64,000 nucleotides of DNA from Leishmania martiniquensis (GCF_017916325.1 NC_090170.1:1983501-2047500), one strand, 5' to 3'. Counted from the stretch's first letter, positions 30,829 to 42,236 are shown. A program made the numbers and translations. Notes: generated by a model from the letters alone, not told the origin.

Positions 30829-31869
30829 ATGGCTATGCGTACCACATCCGACTTTACTGCGGATTTTTCGCCGCTCGACTACATCGAGCGAGCCATCAAG
30901 AACTCGGACTGTCGAACGCCCATCATTTTTGTTCAAGAAGACGGTGACCCGTTCCAGTCCGTGTGCTACTTCGCCAAAGAGCAGGACTCTGCTGTCTGGA
31001 GCTTTGACGTCGCTCAGCTGAATAGTGTGCAGAATGTCGCGGACTACATTGAGGTGGGCATCAACAATGGCGACTGGGTCTACATTATCAATTGTGACCT
31101 GGTCGGCGAGTCGCATTTCCGCGACATCGCGCGTACACTGTACCACATCCTACCCGAGCCGCACCGCTACCCTCGTCGTGAGGTGTTCCGCTGCTTTTTC
31201 GGCGTCACTATGCCATTTGACCTGAACGCACCAGTGAGGCTGCCCTTTCCTCCCTTGTTCATGCACGCCGCCCTGGTGGCACGCCCCACCGCCGCGCAAG
31301 GCTCGAAGTGGTCGCGTATTATGCCGGCTGACAAACCCCTCTTTTCCGCTGCGGTGCTGAAGCACCAAAAGCGTCGCGAGGTCGGCCGCGATAGCGACAG
31401 TGAAAGCGACCTGGATGAGACGGATCGCATTTCCGGTATCCTCTTTCACCGCGCCGCAGAACGCAACCGTGACATTGAGCAGTCCGCTGTAACGCTAGCG
31501 AAGCACCAGATGGTGAAAGCTATCGACGAGCAAAATGAACCCCTCATGCGAAGTCTGGTCTCCTCTGGTGAAGTGGACCTGTCTCGAAAGCTGAAGGACG
31601 GCATGACGCCGGTGCAGTACGCCTGCTGCAAGCAGCTGACAAAATCTGTGCGCACTCTGCTGTCGCTAGGCGCTGACCCCAATGCCCCGCGCGAGTCTGA
31701 TGGTCGACCTCCGTTGTTCATGGCAATCGACGACATGGAGCTCGCCAAAGTCCTCGTCGACGGCGGGGCAAACCTCTTCTCCAAGTTTGAAGGCTACCGC
31801 GCCGACTCACACCCGGACAACGCCCCCGCTGTGGCGGCCTATTTTGCGGAGGAGCGCAAGTGGATGTAA
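30829..31869 (+). CDS. Ankyrin-repeat protein with a dynein-like N-terminal segment
   Basis: A 346-residue protein. The C-terminal third (about 225-335) contains two to three ankyrin repeats (DGMTPVQYACCKQ..SVRTLLSLGADPNAP, then GRPPLFMAIDDMELAKVLVDGGANLF). The N-terminal half has GDWVYIINCDL (81-91) followed by a long helix, then EVFRCFFGVTMPFDLNAPV. This order resembles the C-terminal AAA6 region of dynein heavy chains (G.W..LQNCHL.., then FRLW.T....FP..), which suggests a borrowed or convergent fold; it is a weak match and no P-loop is seen. An acidic DSDSESDLDETD stretch (about 187-198) separates the halves. Possibly a flagellar or cytoskeletal adaptor. The ATG at 30829 is the best start; a second ATG is two codons on. 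Confidence 0.82.
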   Translation: MAMRTTSDFTADFSPLDYIERAIKNSDCRTPIIFVQEDGDPFQSVCYFAKEQDSAVWSFDVAQLNSVQNVADYIEVGINNGDWVYIINCDLVGESHFRDIARTLYHILPEPHRYPRREVFRCFFGVTMPFDLNAPVRLPFPPLFMHAALVARPTAAQGSKWSRIMPADKPLFSAAVLKHQKRREVGRDSDSESDLDETDRISGILFHRAAERNRDIEQSAVTLAKHQMVKAIDEQNEPLMRSLVSSGEVDLSRKLKDGMTPVQYACCKQLTKSVRTLLSLGADPNAPRESDGRPPLFMAIDDMELAKVLVDGGANLFSKFEGYRADSHPDNAPAVAAYFAEERKWM

Positions 31870-32517
31870 GTCGAAGTCAGCACGAATGTATTCTACGGCA
31901 ACGCCTGCGGAAGCCAAGTCACCTTTTCTTTCACAGTGTTTCCTGTCATCCCCCCCGGTCCTGATGTACATTCACTTCACCCTTTTGTGTGTGCAATTTC
32001 ACCACACCTCCTGCAGCTGGCCGAAGCTCTTCTTATTGATGTGTGCGCTCATTACTGCCTTTTCTGGCGCGCGCGAGCTTCTGTGAGGGAGACCAAGTCC
32101 GCACATTTCGCAATCATCCTCACCTCCGTCTTCTCTCTCCGTATATCTCACACGCTGTTGACAGATGAAAGTTCCCGACAATGAAGCCCGCGTAACAGCA
32201 GAAAGCAAAGAACCTTGCCAAGGAAGTTGGCATACCTCAGGATAGCCGTCGTGGCGCTTGTCCTATCGCGAACGCTTTCCGGGGCGCATGGGGGGTCGCA
32301 CGGCCGCCTGGCCTTCCCTGGCTGAACTAACTGTCGTTTTCCCCACCGCCACGCCATGTGCCAGGCGCGAGAGCGAAGCCACGCGGCCATCTCACAACCT
32401 CCCGATGAGCTGTTTATTCTATCACTTTGTTTCTCGTCATCAGCGCCCCTCCCCCCCTCCTCCCCTATCTCCTCATGGCGTACGTCCACATGCCGCCCTT
32501 CGCTCGTGCAGGGACAC
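31870..32517. other. Intergenic region
   Basis: No gene seen. A strong tract CCCCTCCCCCCCTCCTCCCC (about 32446-32466) precedes AG at 32510-32511. Confidence 0.6.
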
Positions 32518-33750
32518 ATGAGCTTGTGGGACCACTTTTCCGGATGCGGTGTGGTTGGGGCAGCGCTCAACTTGTCTGTCACCACTATTGGTGCTGGTGT
32601 GCTTGTCATTCCATCGACTTTCGAGGAGGGCGGCATTTTTCTTGTGATGGGTGTCCTGACCCTTGTGGCACTTTTGACTGTACTCTCCATCGATTACCTA
32701 ATCCGCTGTGTCGATTGCCTTCACCTCAAGTCCTACGAGGACATCTCACGCGAGCTGCTGGGCCGATGGTGTGAGGAGGCAGTGCGATGGATTCTCATTA
32801 TCTACAACGTCGGCATCGCGGCTGGCTACATTGTTGTGATTGGTGAAATCTTTACCCCAATGTTGCCTCTTATTCAGCCGTACCTGCCCTTCCTGACGGA
32901 CAGCACCTGCGTGATGGTTTTGGCGTGGGCTTTCGTAATGCTACCCTTGTCCTGCATCCCGAAAATAACAAAGATTAACGTCATCTCTTTCGTTGCCATC
33001 ACAGCGACCTTTCTCATCTCGGGGATCATCGCGTACCGCTACCTTGTTCCGTTCCAGGGTAAGCGCAACCAAGCCCAAGCCACGTACATGTCCCTGAGTG
33101 AGCGCTCCTTTTTGGCGCTGCCAGTGATGATGTTTTCGTTCGATTGTCAGTCCCTCGTGTTCCAGGTCTACAACAACCTGAAAACGGTCACGCGCGCGAA
33201 CATGAGGAGGGTGGCATCGCTGAGCGTCGCCATCACCGGCCTGCTCTACTTCGTAGTTGGGCTGTTCGGCTACCTCTCGAACACCCCCAACACTACCGGT
33301 AACATCCTCATGAACTACGACCCCCTCAAGGATCACCTCTTCGCCTTCGGCGAGGCGATTTACTCCTTAACAGTGATCACCGCGTACGTCCTCGTATTGT
33401 TCCCCAGCCGTGACGCCGTGTTCATTTTCTTGTTTGGCTACAACACGGCGACGCACGAGCTGTCGCATGGCGCCATCTCCGCGCGGCAGAACCTAATTGC
33501 TAGCGTCCTGCTATCCACATTGAGCGTCATTCTGGCCACGCGCGTCACGGGTATCGTCACCATTATCGCTCTTCTTGGAGGTCTCTGCAGCAGTACGCTC
33601 TGCTTCTCCTACCCGGCCGCCTTTCGGATTATGCTCCACGCCAGGGGCCTGGACCGTTGCAGGCCGGCGGAATTCGTCGCCGCGATCTGCATGCTCGTCT
33701 TTGGTGTGCTGAGCGGTATTATCGGAACTGCTATCGCGATTCGGGCGTAA
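32518..33750 (+). CDS. Amino-acid transporter, AAAP family (first of a tandem pair)
   Basis: A 410-residue membrane protein with about 11 hydrophobic segments and the family signature near its start, SVTTIGAGVLVIPSTFE, which forms the first, unwound helix. Later motifs GYIVVIGEIFTPMLP and FSFDCQSLVFQVYNNL are characteristic of trypanosomatid AAT proteins of the auxin/amino-acid permease family. Substrate cannot be read from sequence; relatives carry neutral, cationic or aromatic amino acids. The frame is open with an ATG from 32356, but that 54-codon extension is pyrimidine-tract translation and the likely acceptor AG (32510-32511) lies inside it; the ATG at 32518 also matches the start of its tandem neighbour. 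If that AG is used the leader is only six bases. Confidence 0.92.
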   Translation: MSLWDHFSGCGVVGAALNLSVTTIGAGVLVIPSTFEEGGIFLVMGVLTLVALLTVLSIDYLIRCVDCLHLKSYEDISRELLGRWCEEAVRWILIIYNVGIAAGYIVVIGEIFTPMLPLIQPYLPFLTDSTCVMVLAWAFVMLPLSCIPKITKINVISFVAITATFLISGIIAYRYLVPFQGKRNQAQATYMSLSERSFLALPVMMFSFDCQSLVFQVYNNLKTVTRANMRRVASLSVAITGLLYFVVGLFGYLSNTPNTTGNILMNYDPLKDHLFAFGEAIYSLTVITAYVLVLFPSRDAVFIFLFGYNTATHELSHGAISARQNLIASVLLSTLSVILATRVTGIVTIIALLGGLCSSTLCFSYPAAFRIMLHARGLDRCRPAEFVAAICMLVFGVLSGIIGTAIAIRA

Positions 33751-35356
33751 CGGTGAGAATACGGCCGACTAGGAGGCCCGCTGCCAGTTGCGTGGTGAGG
33801 CTTGTGCATCTATCGTGGCAGCAACACGACATTGGTGAGTAACGAAGCATAAAAGGGCGGGAGCGGCTTCTTTTTTTATCCGGAGACTCTTCTTCTCTGA
33901 CTGTGTCGCGAGCCATTTCTCTACGATTCGTTCCAGGATAGAACTACCTCATTCGAATAAAGGCGTACGTGCGCGGCATGTCACACCGTCTTGGGTGTCT
34001 TGCCATGATATCTTTTTTTTCTCGTTTTTTTTGGTGTTTCGCCACATGCCGTAGGCGGTGTTGCGCTGTTGCGGATACGTCCGTCTCCGTGGTGCCCACC
34101 CGTGCGCGCGGTCGGGTATGGAACCGCGCGGGTAAGCGCTTCGCAGCAGTCTCTCTACCTTTTGCGTGGCGGGTACCCCCTGTTACTGCTCCTCAGGTTT
34201 GCTGTCGATTGAGTACCATTGACGGATACATTCCACGTCGGCTAGCGTGGTGCATGTGACGGAGAGGTACTCTGGAGCGTGTGTTGAAGGAGTTGATGCG
34301 TTTGTCATACGACCCGTGGACGGCAGCGCAGCGCCTCACTCACCACAGTTTACACCGGTACTGCCGGTGTGTGTACACATGTTGTCTTTCATAAGTTACT
34401 CTGCGCCCCTCCGCTTCAATCCACCCCCTGGCGGCTTTTCTTTCCGTGTGTACCTCGCCAAGTGAAGCCCTCATAGCGGGAGGACGCCTCTGTGAGCGGC
34501 AGCGAGGCCCAGCGCCCACTCTCTCTTGGGAAGGCCATAGCGATGCACCGGCGCGGATGTCGGCGGGCTTGTGGGGAGGCCTGCGGGGTAGGAGTTGGGT
34601 TGCATTCGGGGCAGAAGCCCTGCTCAGGTGACTGGGTCAGCGCATTGCCGCAGCGGATGTCTAGGGCTTCCTTACACCACCACCAGGCGAGATGTGTCCT
34701 GTGGAAAGGCCAGGCCGAATGGAGTGCGGAACTGACGTTGTAAGGCATAGAATGGGGCACGTCGAAGGAAACTAACCGCCTTCTGATAACGTCCTTTCTT
34801 CTCTCCGTTCGGCCGCTCCCCTGTCATCTGTCATCGAAGCCGTGAATTCTGACGAGCTCCGGACGTTACGAAGGCGAAGTGCCGTGTACACCACGACTGC
34901 CGCACATGGTGCTCACGCGGTTCATCAAGGGAAGGGAAAGGTGGCGCTGAGTTTGCAATCCCAGCAAGGCCTTGGTATGCGGTGCCGACCCAGAGCGAGA
35001 CAACTGCGCACACGAGGATGCCGCCGCTTCCTTGCCCGTCTCGTCACCGAACTCGCTAGTAGCCCTCCTCCTTCTCCTGTACTACATCATCATATTCTTC
35101 TCCCTCACACGCACGTCTGTAGCAACCCGGTGCCATCACCTCTGGACTCGATTACGGATACGTCAGCCTCCCCATTTCTCCTAGTCGACCGCTCTCCGCT
35201 CCGCCCTCGACGAACACCACGAAAGCACTCGGCGGTGTCGAAGGAAAAATACAACGAAGGGGAAAAAAGCACGTCGGTGTGTCGTATACGGCCGCCGCTC
35301 CCACCGAGGGGTCAGCACTCGCTGAGCGAATCTCTTTGACGAAACAGACACGCATA
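33751..35356. other. Intergenic region between the two transporter genes
   Basis: No gene seen in 1.6 kb. T-runs near 33871-33876 and 34013-34029 and a region at about 34480-34760 with less biased composition that could be an old insertion. The acceptor for the next gene is a long TC tract (about 35065-35117) with AG at 35121-35122; no ATG lies between it and 35357. Confidence 0.55.
35121..35122 (+). promoter_or_regulatory. Probable spliced-leader acceptor for the second transporter
   Basis: A TC-rich tract (35065-35117) then CTGTAG. The next ATG is 35357, about 235 nt downstream; it sets the start of the transporter at a residue aligned with its tandem paralogue. A nearer AG cannot be excluded. 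Confidence 0.5.
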
Positions 35357-36574
35357 ATGTCTAACTTATCGCTGCTAGGCGCGGCGCTCAGCATATCGGT
35401 CACCACAATCGGTGCCGGTGTGCTGGCGATTCCAGCCACATTCGAGTCGGACGGGATAGCGCTGGTAGCGCTGGCCCTGCTTGCCGCCAGCATCTTTACC
35501 GTCGTCTCGATCGATTTCTTAATCTTGTGCATTAACAAGCTAGGTGCGAACAGCTACGAGGAAATTTCCGACGAACTACTGGGGCGCACCTTCAAGGAAG
35601 TCATTCGCTGGATGCTGATTCTCTACAACATTGGCACCGCTGTCGGGTACATCGTCGTCATTGGCGACATCTTCACCCCGATGCTGCCGATGATCCGCTT
35701 GTACGTGCCGTGGCTCTCGTCGTCATCGCGCATCATGATCGCATCGTGGGCCATGGTGCTGCTCCCTTTCTCTTGTTTCCCGAAAGTGTCTCATCTCTAC
35801 GTGACCTCATTTCTCGCCATCGCTGCGACTTTCTTCATCTCCGGCATTATCGTCTACCGTTACTTCGTACCGCCGAGCTCCTCTCCGGCTACGATGAGCT
35901 CACAAGATGATGTCAAGTACCTTCGCTTCTCTTATCGGTCGCTACTGGCGCTGCCCGTGGTGATGTTTGCCTTTGACTGCCAATCCCTCGTGTTTCAAGT
36001 GTACTCAGGATTGAACTTCCCTTCACGGTACAGTATGGCCAAAGTGGCCACTGCTAGCGTGCTCGTCACTAGTCTTGTCTACGGCGTGGTCGGCCTCTTC
36101 GGGTACTTGACCAACACGCCCTACGTGCATGGCAATATCCTGACCAACTACAACCCAATGCACGACCACCTCTTTGCCATCGGTGCAACCTTTTACTCCA
36201 TCACAGTGAGCGTCGCCTACGTCTTCATTCTCATCCCGTGCCGCGACGCTCTCTTCCAAATGTGGTACGGTTTCAGCCACACCCACGAATCCCTGGGCAT
36301 TCCCCGTCACAGCAACCTCCTCGTGAGTATTTTGCTGTCCTCTCTTTGCCTGTGTCTCGCACTGACGGCTCCGGGGTTCTTGTACATTGTAGCTCTCATG
36401 GGCGCTTTCTGTAGCAGCACGCTGTGCTTCACCTACCCAGCCCTTTTCCGCCAACGTCTTCACGCTCTCGGGCTGGCGCCCTACACTGGGTACGACCGCC
36501 TCGCCGTCTGGGCCATGTACTTTTTCGGGGCTGTTGGCTTCGTGTTGGGTTTTTTTGTCACATTCGGGGCGTAA
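35357..36574 (+). CDS. Amino-acid transporter, AAAP family (second of a tandem pair)
   Basis: A 405-residue paralogue of the transporter at 32518. It shares the N-terminal helix SVTTIGAGVLAIPATFE, the GYIVVIGDIFTPMLP segment and FAFDCQSLVFQVYSGL, and has the same count of about 11 membrane helices. The two diverge in loops (for example the SSSPATMSSQDD insert at about 177-188) and in the C-terminal third, so the duplication is old and they may carry different substrates. No PTS or sorting signal is visible. The frame extends upstream to a GTG, but only the ATG at 35357 is a methionine start in the N-terminal part. Confidence 0.92.
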   Translation: MSNLSLLGAALSISVTTIGAGVLAIPATFESDGIALVALALLAASIFTVVSIDFLILCINKLGANSYEEISDELLGRTFKEVIRWMLILYNIGTAVGYIVVIGDIFTPMLPMIRLYVPWLSSSSRIMIASWAMVLLPFSCFPKVSHLYVTSFLAIAATFFISGIIVYRYFVPPSSSPATMSSQDDVKYLRFSYRSLLALPVVMFAFDCQSLVFQVYSGLNFPSRYSMAKVATASVLVTSLVYGVVGLFGYLTNTPYVHGNILTNYNPMHDHLFAIGATFYSITVSVAYVFILIPCRDALFQMWYGFSHTHESLGIPRHSNLLVSILLSSLCLCLALTAPGFLYIVALMGAFCSSTLCFTYPALFRQRLHALGLAPYTGYDRLAVWAMYFFGAVGFVLGFFVTFGA

Positions 36575-37363
36575 CTGATCACACCTCTTTCGCCGCTCTC
36601 ATTCGTTTTCTATCCGCCCCGCCTCTCTTGTGCACACATCGATGGGTTGGGTTTCATTGTCACGAAGCATTCACATGTGGGATCGCTTCTTGCCACGTGA
36701 CGCATTCGTCGCTTGTGGAACTTCCCCCTCCCCCTGCCGCTGACTGCTGACTGCTGACTACCCATCGTATGTGTCTTGGGGGGGAGAACGAAGCTCATGT
36801 GCAACGCAAGCGCGAGTGTCTCTGTGTCGGCATACCACCTTTACCGGGTTCTGTTTCCCCTCTTTGTGCGCCGCGCCGTTCTCCCGAAGTTGCTGTATGG
36901 CCTTTTCATTGGACGGTAATATCAAGGCCAGTAAATTCCATTAAATCGTCCAACATCACCGTGCAACTGAAACGCCATTCACTGCAAAAGCGCCTTTAAT
37001 GCGAATCAAAAAAAAAACAATAACCGAGGTGATACAAAAATGTCCTGACCTCCCCTTCCCTTTCCGTTCCCTCTCCACACTGGCTCTCTCGCAAACTAGC
37101 GAAGACAACACGAATGCACTAAGATGGGTATGCGACGAGTTGATGGGTCCCTCAGTGACGGCACTGTATAACCACTGCCCGTGTGATCTCTCCAATGGCA
37201 GCTGTTCCGTCGAGATTCAGCGAAGAGCGCCACTGGCGCGTGGCCTACTCTTCTATGGGGCGCCGGCGCATAAAATCCGCTTGCTGTCTTCTCTGCCGCA
37301 CCCTCTATCTTTCTACGGTGCTCACCTCTCGCAAGCCACGACCTCTTCGTCGCACCGCCCCGC
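36575..37363. other. Intergenic region
   Basis: No gene seen. An A-run at 37008-37018 and TC-rich tract (about 37280-37330) with AG at 37334-37335, 29 nt before the next ATG. Confidence 0.6.
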
Positions 37364-38500
37364 ATGAGAGGCGGCGTGCGCGTGTTTGTTGCGCTGGTGA
37401 ATCTGCGCAGCGGGGGGCGCCGCTGCGCCGAGTATGTGCTTCGAAAGCTCAGTGAAACCCTTGGTGCCGATCGCGTGTGGGTCCTCTTCAAGGAGAGAAC
37501 TGCGGAGAGCCACCGCGCTGAGCTCGAGGTCTTCCTACGCAAGCAAGCGCCTGACTATGTCATCATTGCCGGTGGTGACGGTACAATCTCCTTCGTCATG
37601 GATGTAATTAAGCGCCTCCAGAATCAACATTTGCTTTCCCCTAACCGTGGTGTGATCGCGCCTTTCCCACTTGGCACCGGCAACGATTTCAGCTTCACGC
37701 TTGGCTTTGGCAGTGGATTCGCACGCTGGATCGTGCTGGGTGAGGCACGCTTCCAGCGCCTGATGAGAGCCTACGAGACGGCTGCCATCACTAATGTGGA
37801 TAGATGGTCCCTTCACGTCACTACCACAACGGCACGCCATCCCGGTGGATTGATGCACAACTACGTATTCAACAACTACTTCTCCATCGGTTTCGATGCG
37901 GCAGTGGCAAGCCAACTCAACCGCTTTCGTGGCCGCCACCGCTCTCTTTTCACAACGAGGCCTGTGGTCAAGCTGTGGTACGCTGCCTTTGCCATCATGG
38001 CGCTCTTCACCGAAAAGAAGATCGGCTCCTCCATCCTTCTCGACATTGACGGGCGCCGCGTACCCGTGCCGGTGAACGCCAAGTCTGTCGCTGTGTGCAA
38101 CATGCTGACGTACGCGGGCGGTGCTGTCGCGTGGAACGGTGCTGCCGCTGACCACTATGCCAAGCCGTCTGTGTGTGATGGCCGCGTGGAGGTTGTCTGT
38201 TTCTATGGCATATGGCACATGGCGTTTGTGCGGCTTGGCTGGTGCTATGGAAGCAAGCTCGGGCAGGGCAGCTCTGTGTGCATTGAAACCCATTGCCACG
38301 CCTGCCAGTTCGACGGCGAAGAGGTGCGTTACGTGGCGGACGCTGGAGGGAAATCTGTGTTCCGCATTGATGACTTCTCTACTTCAGAGTGCTTGACAGT
38401 GCCGCCGCGGCGGGAGACGAACGCCTTCGTCCTTGTTTTCGAGCTTGCTTTGTTGGTACTCGCCATCGTCATCGCCTTGTATGTTTCCCAGGTTTCGTAG
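37364..38500 (+). CDS. Diacylglycerol/sphingosine kinase-like lipid kinase with C-terminal membrane anchor
   Basis: A 378-residue protein with the diacylglycerol-kinase catalytic fold: VNLRSGGRR (12-20, the NPxSGG-like nucleotide loop), the GGDGT signature (70-74), and PLGTGNDF (102-109). The accessory domain follows (about 140-330: NYVFNNYFSIGFDAAVA, CNMLTYAGGAVAW, DGRVEVVCFYGI). The DNYFSIGxDA form and GNDF point to diacylglycerol kinase rather than sphingosine kinase. A single hydrophobic segment ends the protein (about 354-374), so it is probably tail-anchored on an internal membrane. No C1 domains are present, unlike most animal enzymes. Would phosphorylate diacylglycerol to phosphatidic acid with ATP. 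Complete gene. Confidence 0.85.
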   Translation: MRGGVRVFVALVNLRSGGRRCAEYVLRKLSETLGADRVWVLFKERTAESHRAELEVFLRKQAPDYVIIAGGDGTISFVMDVIKRLQNQHLLSPNRGVIAPFPLGTGNDFSFTLGFGSGFARWIVLGEARFQRLMRAYETAAITNVDRWSLHVTTTTARHPGGLMHNYVFNNYFSIGFDAAVASQLNRFRGRHRSLFTTRPVVKLWYAAFAIMALFTEKKIGSSILLDIDGRRVPVPVNAKSVAVCNMLTYAGGAVAWNGAAADHYAKPSVCDGRVEVVCFYGIWHMAFVRLGWCYGSKLGQGSSVCIETHCHACQFDGEEVRYVADAGGKSVFRIDDFSTSECLTVPPRRETNAFVLVFELALLVLAIVIALYVSQVS

Positions 38501-40224
38501 TGTGTCCATGCTTCCGATTCCCGCAGCGGTAGGTGGCTCGCCGAGACAGCACGGAGTCTACATGGTATGCTGCCGATAGTCCCATTAGTGTGGTTGTGTG
38601 ACCCCCACCCCTTGTGTGCCTTCGAAGAGCAGGATTTCCGGCGTTGCGCCCAATAGGCTACGCGAGATTTTCGGATTGCTTGAAGCTCACTGCACATCTC
38701 ATTCGATGCAGCGATGAGATTGGACACCTGTCATTAGCACCGCGTGGGCCCCCCGTCTGGTGTCTGTTACTGCCCACCTGTGCCCTCGTGAGGAGGAAAT
38801 CAAGCCCTGAGCTGTTTGTGCGCAGGCGCACGCTTATCCGCGGCTCCCATTCCACTTGGTACACCCAAGCCTATCAAGGGCATATGCATTCCATGGAGAG
38901 GATGGAGAATCCTTGTCGAAACATGCGGATAAGCCGTCCAGAAACGCCACCCAGGGCATCGCAGAAACGGAAAATCAAGGCAGCGAGCTCCACAAGTAGC
39001 CATGACGTCCTGCAGCATGCTTCGAGAGAGGAAAGCACGAGCGCGGCGCGCACTGTGTCGAAGACAGCTGGCACAGTGATGCCAAACCCCAACTAGGAGT
39101 CTAGAGGTCCGTGTAGCAAGTGCGATAGAGGGGGAAGATGCGAAGAGATCCATGCCTAGACGCTCCGTTCTGCATGCGTGCGACAGCTGCGGCATCTCCC
39201 ACCTGTGACCGTGGGGGAGGGACTGACGAGGTGCAGATGCCAGAGGCATGCTGAGAATACCCCGGATTACGTCATGGTATGGAACCCCACGGTGTGAAGT
39301 AATTGAAGCGGGGCACAAGCGACACAGGCCGGGTGCAGGGGGTCTCCGAGGGCCCTGACATGAGCCTCTATGAGCGCATCCCACATGCACCAAGACCGCC
39401 CCTGGGGCCCGCACGACGGAGCCCGCTACTTCCTCCCTTGGGCATGGCCCTGGACACGGTCTGCTTGGATCAACGCGTCAATCCACCCAGGTCCCGTTGG
39501 GGCCGATGGCGTCGCACGTGTGCAACGGAGAAATGTGAAAGAGCACGAAGAGCCCGATTCGATGGAAGGGCAGCTCGCCTTTGAGGGCCTGAGCTCGGCC
39601 GTATCGCTACAGAAGCAGCTGTGCTGTGATTGTATGTGCAAAGGCGTTCCATTGCACAGCAATGGAAATGGCAGATCGCATAATAGTAGAAACGCGCTCT
39701 TAGAGCGGCCGTTTATTTTTTGCGCCGCTTCTTTTCCATCCTATCCATTCATCCCCCGCCCCCTTCGCATGTCACGCACGGGAGCATAGCGGCGTGCGCA
39801 TCTTTGCCGACTCCCGCACTTGTGTATGTTTGCCGCTTGCAAGTATCGTCATGCCACTCAACTCCCCCTCTTCGTTTGTCCAACAGCGCTACTCTTGGCG
39901 TGGAGGTTAGTACCCCATTGGTGTCGGCGCTGTTGTTGCTGCTCTCGATCGGCGGTAAGAGGGAAAGAGTAGGATAAAGTTGATGCGCACGGAAAAGAGA
40001 GCGTGCCACCACTTCTATGATTTCATCTCTATGCCTATTACACCGTGACGATCCCCCGATACGCCCCCCCCCCCAAGATTGGCTGCCAGAGCAACTCGTG
40101 CAGCCCATACGCTACCCCTCCACAGTCTGCATTCTCTTCAGCTCTGACAACTTCGACGCGTGCATCCCGTGCCCTATCATAGCAAAGACCAACAGAAGTG
40201 AGAAGGGCTGGCTCTTTGCCAGCG
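38501..40224. other. Long intergenic region, partly decayed sequence
   Basis: No gene is supported in 1.7 kb. The part at about 38700-39620 is less pyrimidine-biased than usual intergenic DNA and has several open frames on both strands without motifs; it may be an old retroposon or pseudogene, which I could not identify. Near its end, TTCTCTTCAG (AG at 40140-40141) is a plausible acceptor. Confidence 0.5.
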
Positions 40225-40998
40225 ATGCGGCGCACCTCTTGTCGTCTAGCGCCTGCTGCTGCAGCCCGCCCGCTCCTGTCACCGTTCGGAATCGGGATGT
40301 CGAAGCGGATTGCACTCGCTGGCAGTGACTTGTCAATCACAGCGTTGGTGGCGACGGAAAACGTACCGGCTGGAACGCCGTTGCTTCTTGCGCCGGATGC
40401 GGCGCTGCTCACGTGCCAGGGCGCCCTCGACGCGGATGTGGACGGTCTCGTACCGCCACCGATGGAAATGCTGGATATGCTAAAGCGGGACACAGTGCAG
40501 CTCGACCACGTTTACCTGGCCCACTATCTATCGCTGCGGTGTTTCACGGACAGGACAGACTGGTTCGCCGGTCAGATCAATCGCTTCAAGAACCGCGGCT
40601 CTGTTTGTGATGGAGATGCAGCTAGCACGCGCATCTGGGAACGGTTTGCGCAAAAATACGTAACCGCCCCTGCTCCAGTCTTCCTGGCTGCCGTGCAGTA
40701 CGTCTTGGAGAGCTGCTTTCGCAAGCCTACAACGGAAGCCAGCTCGTCGCCGGCTTTGCCACCAGCTGCGATTGCAGTCGCGCCAGTGGTCGACGTTGCT
40801 GTGCAAAGCCGCAGCGCCGTCAACTCGGCACTCACAGCAACCACTGCGAAGGTTGTCAAAGAGGCTTACCTGCGTGGCGACATCACCGGCGCGCGGCAAG
40901 CGCTCTTGGCGAAAAACGACGCATGCACTTACTGGGTCCTCACCACCACCACAGATATTCCCGTCGGAAGTGAAGTCGCTGTTTCTTCCGAGTCTTGA
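40225..40998 (+). CDS. Unknown protein
   Basis: A 257-residue frame (233 if the ATG at 40297 is used, which follows a second acceptor-like AG at 40263-40264). I do not recognise it. It begins ALVATENVPAGTPLLL, reminiscent of the first strand of SET methyltransferase domains, and ends DIPVGSEVAVSSES, reminiscent of the strand near the end of such domains, but the SET catalytic motifs (GxG, NHxC, YxF) are absent, so I do not call it a SET protein. A low-complexity Ala/Pro/Val linker (about 180-215) interrupts it. The stop falls where a longer family member might continue, so the gene could be truncated. Codon use is gene-like. Confidence 0.6.
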   Translation: MRRTSCRLAPAAAARPLLSPFGIGMSKRIALAGSDLSITALVATENVPAGTPLLLAPDAALLTCQGALDADVDGLVPPPMEMLDMLKRDTVQLDHVYLAHYLSLRCFTDRTDWFAGQINRFKNRGSVCDGDAASTRIWERFAQKYVTAPAPVFLAAVQYVLESCFRKPTTEASSSPALPPAAIAVAPVVDVAVQSRSAVNSALTATTAKVVKEAYLRGDITGARQALLAKNDACTYWVLTTTTDIPVGSEVAVSSES

Positions 40999-41942
40999 CT
41001 CTAAGGGCAGCGCCTCCGCCCTCTTGGCGCCCTTACTTTCTCTCTACTCTGTCGACGCATTCACGTGCGCATTGTGCGGCGAAAGCTTCATTCATTGCCT
41101 CCAAGAAGTCAGCTCAACGCAGTATAGTGGAGCGCACACCGGCCTTTTACACTATGTCGCCTTTCATCGCACAAGCCCTCACCATCCGCGTGCTGTGCTG
41201 TTCTCCGCGATCCCTCCCACCCTCGTAGACCCCTCTTTGACCGACGGCATTGTTACGTTGTGCGAGAGACCTCAGATCCCTTAATACCACGCGCGTGCGA
41301 AGTATCCTCATCGATACCAGAGAGCGCCCCTCCTCCTCTTCACGTTCGAAAAGAGCTTCGCTGCTCGTGTCTTCTGCTTGCTGGCCATCGCCGCACAGGA
41401 CGAGAAGCATGTTGTGGTGAACAGGAGCATGAAGGCCGCCTTTCCGCACCGTATTGGAACGTCTTGCCTCCAGAGGAGGCGCGTTGCAGCTCCGGCGGGC
41501 GACACGGTGATCCACAGTCGTCTCAGGGTTCAGTTCTGTGGTGCACCTCGACGGGCAGTTCTCTGCAGGAGTCGCAGCCGCTTCACGAGACAGACTGCAT
41601 CAACCTTTGGATTCCGGCAGCCGGCTGCTCTCTATCGCGCCTACCCGAGAAATGCTACCAGCCCCCGCAGAGCTCCACGTATCACACCAGCGGGCGTGCG
41701 GTGAGGATTCATGCACGGCAGTGATCCAGTGAGTAGTTGCGTCCTTCGCGACATCATGGGAATCAAGAGCTTTTGTGGCTTGAATTGATTTGCCGGGAAT
41801 ATGCGCGCCTGCGGTCCCCGATTAGCGTACCCTTTGTAGGCGTCGAATGGCATTTGCGGTACGACGCCACTGCCCATCTCCATGGGGAACGAGAGAGCTG
41901 TCGATGCTCTTGATTGCGAGGTAAGCCGCCGGCTTCAGCAGC

Positions 41943-42236
41943 GTGCTTGCCTTGTCCCTTCCGCAGCACACCATCGCCGGAGGCAGCCTCGTGTGCGTAG
42001 GCTTGTCTGCAAAGGCCCACGAACCCGCAGATATGGCGCGCTCCACGCTCAAGGTCATCCGTGCCATGCGCTCCACGTTCGTCGGTGGCGCCATGAGTCT
42101 CGGACAACTCGGTCCTACCGGTCCGGGGGCGCCTCTTGAGAAACCTTTCCATGAAGGTGCACACCGCCCCCGACGTGGACGACGCGCCGCCTTCCTTCAC
42201 CTCTGCCAGGTAAACCTGGGCACTGCCGCTTCGTAG
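41943..42236 (+). pseudogene. Coding-like remnant without a start codon
   Basis: A 97-codon open frame, closed by TAG, with GC-rich third positions and gene-like composition but no ATG at its start; an in-frame stop (TAA at 41922-41924) lies just upstream. The peptide includes AKAHEPADMARSTLKVIRAM and is unknown to me. Upstream frames (about 41370-41740) also look partly coding in two different frames. This suggests a decayed gene or duplicated gene piece. It could also be chance. Confidence 0.3.
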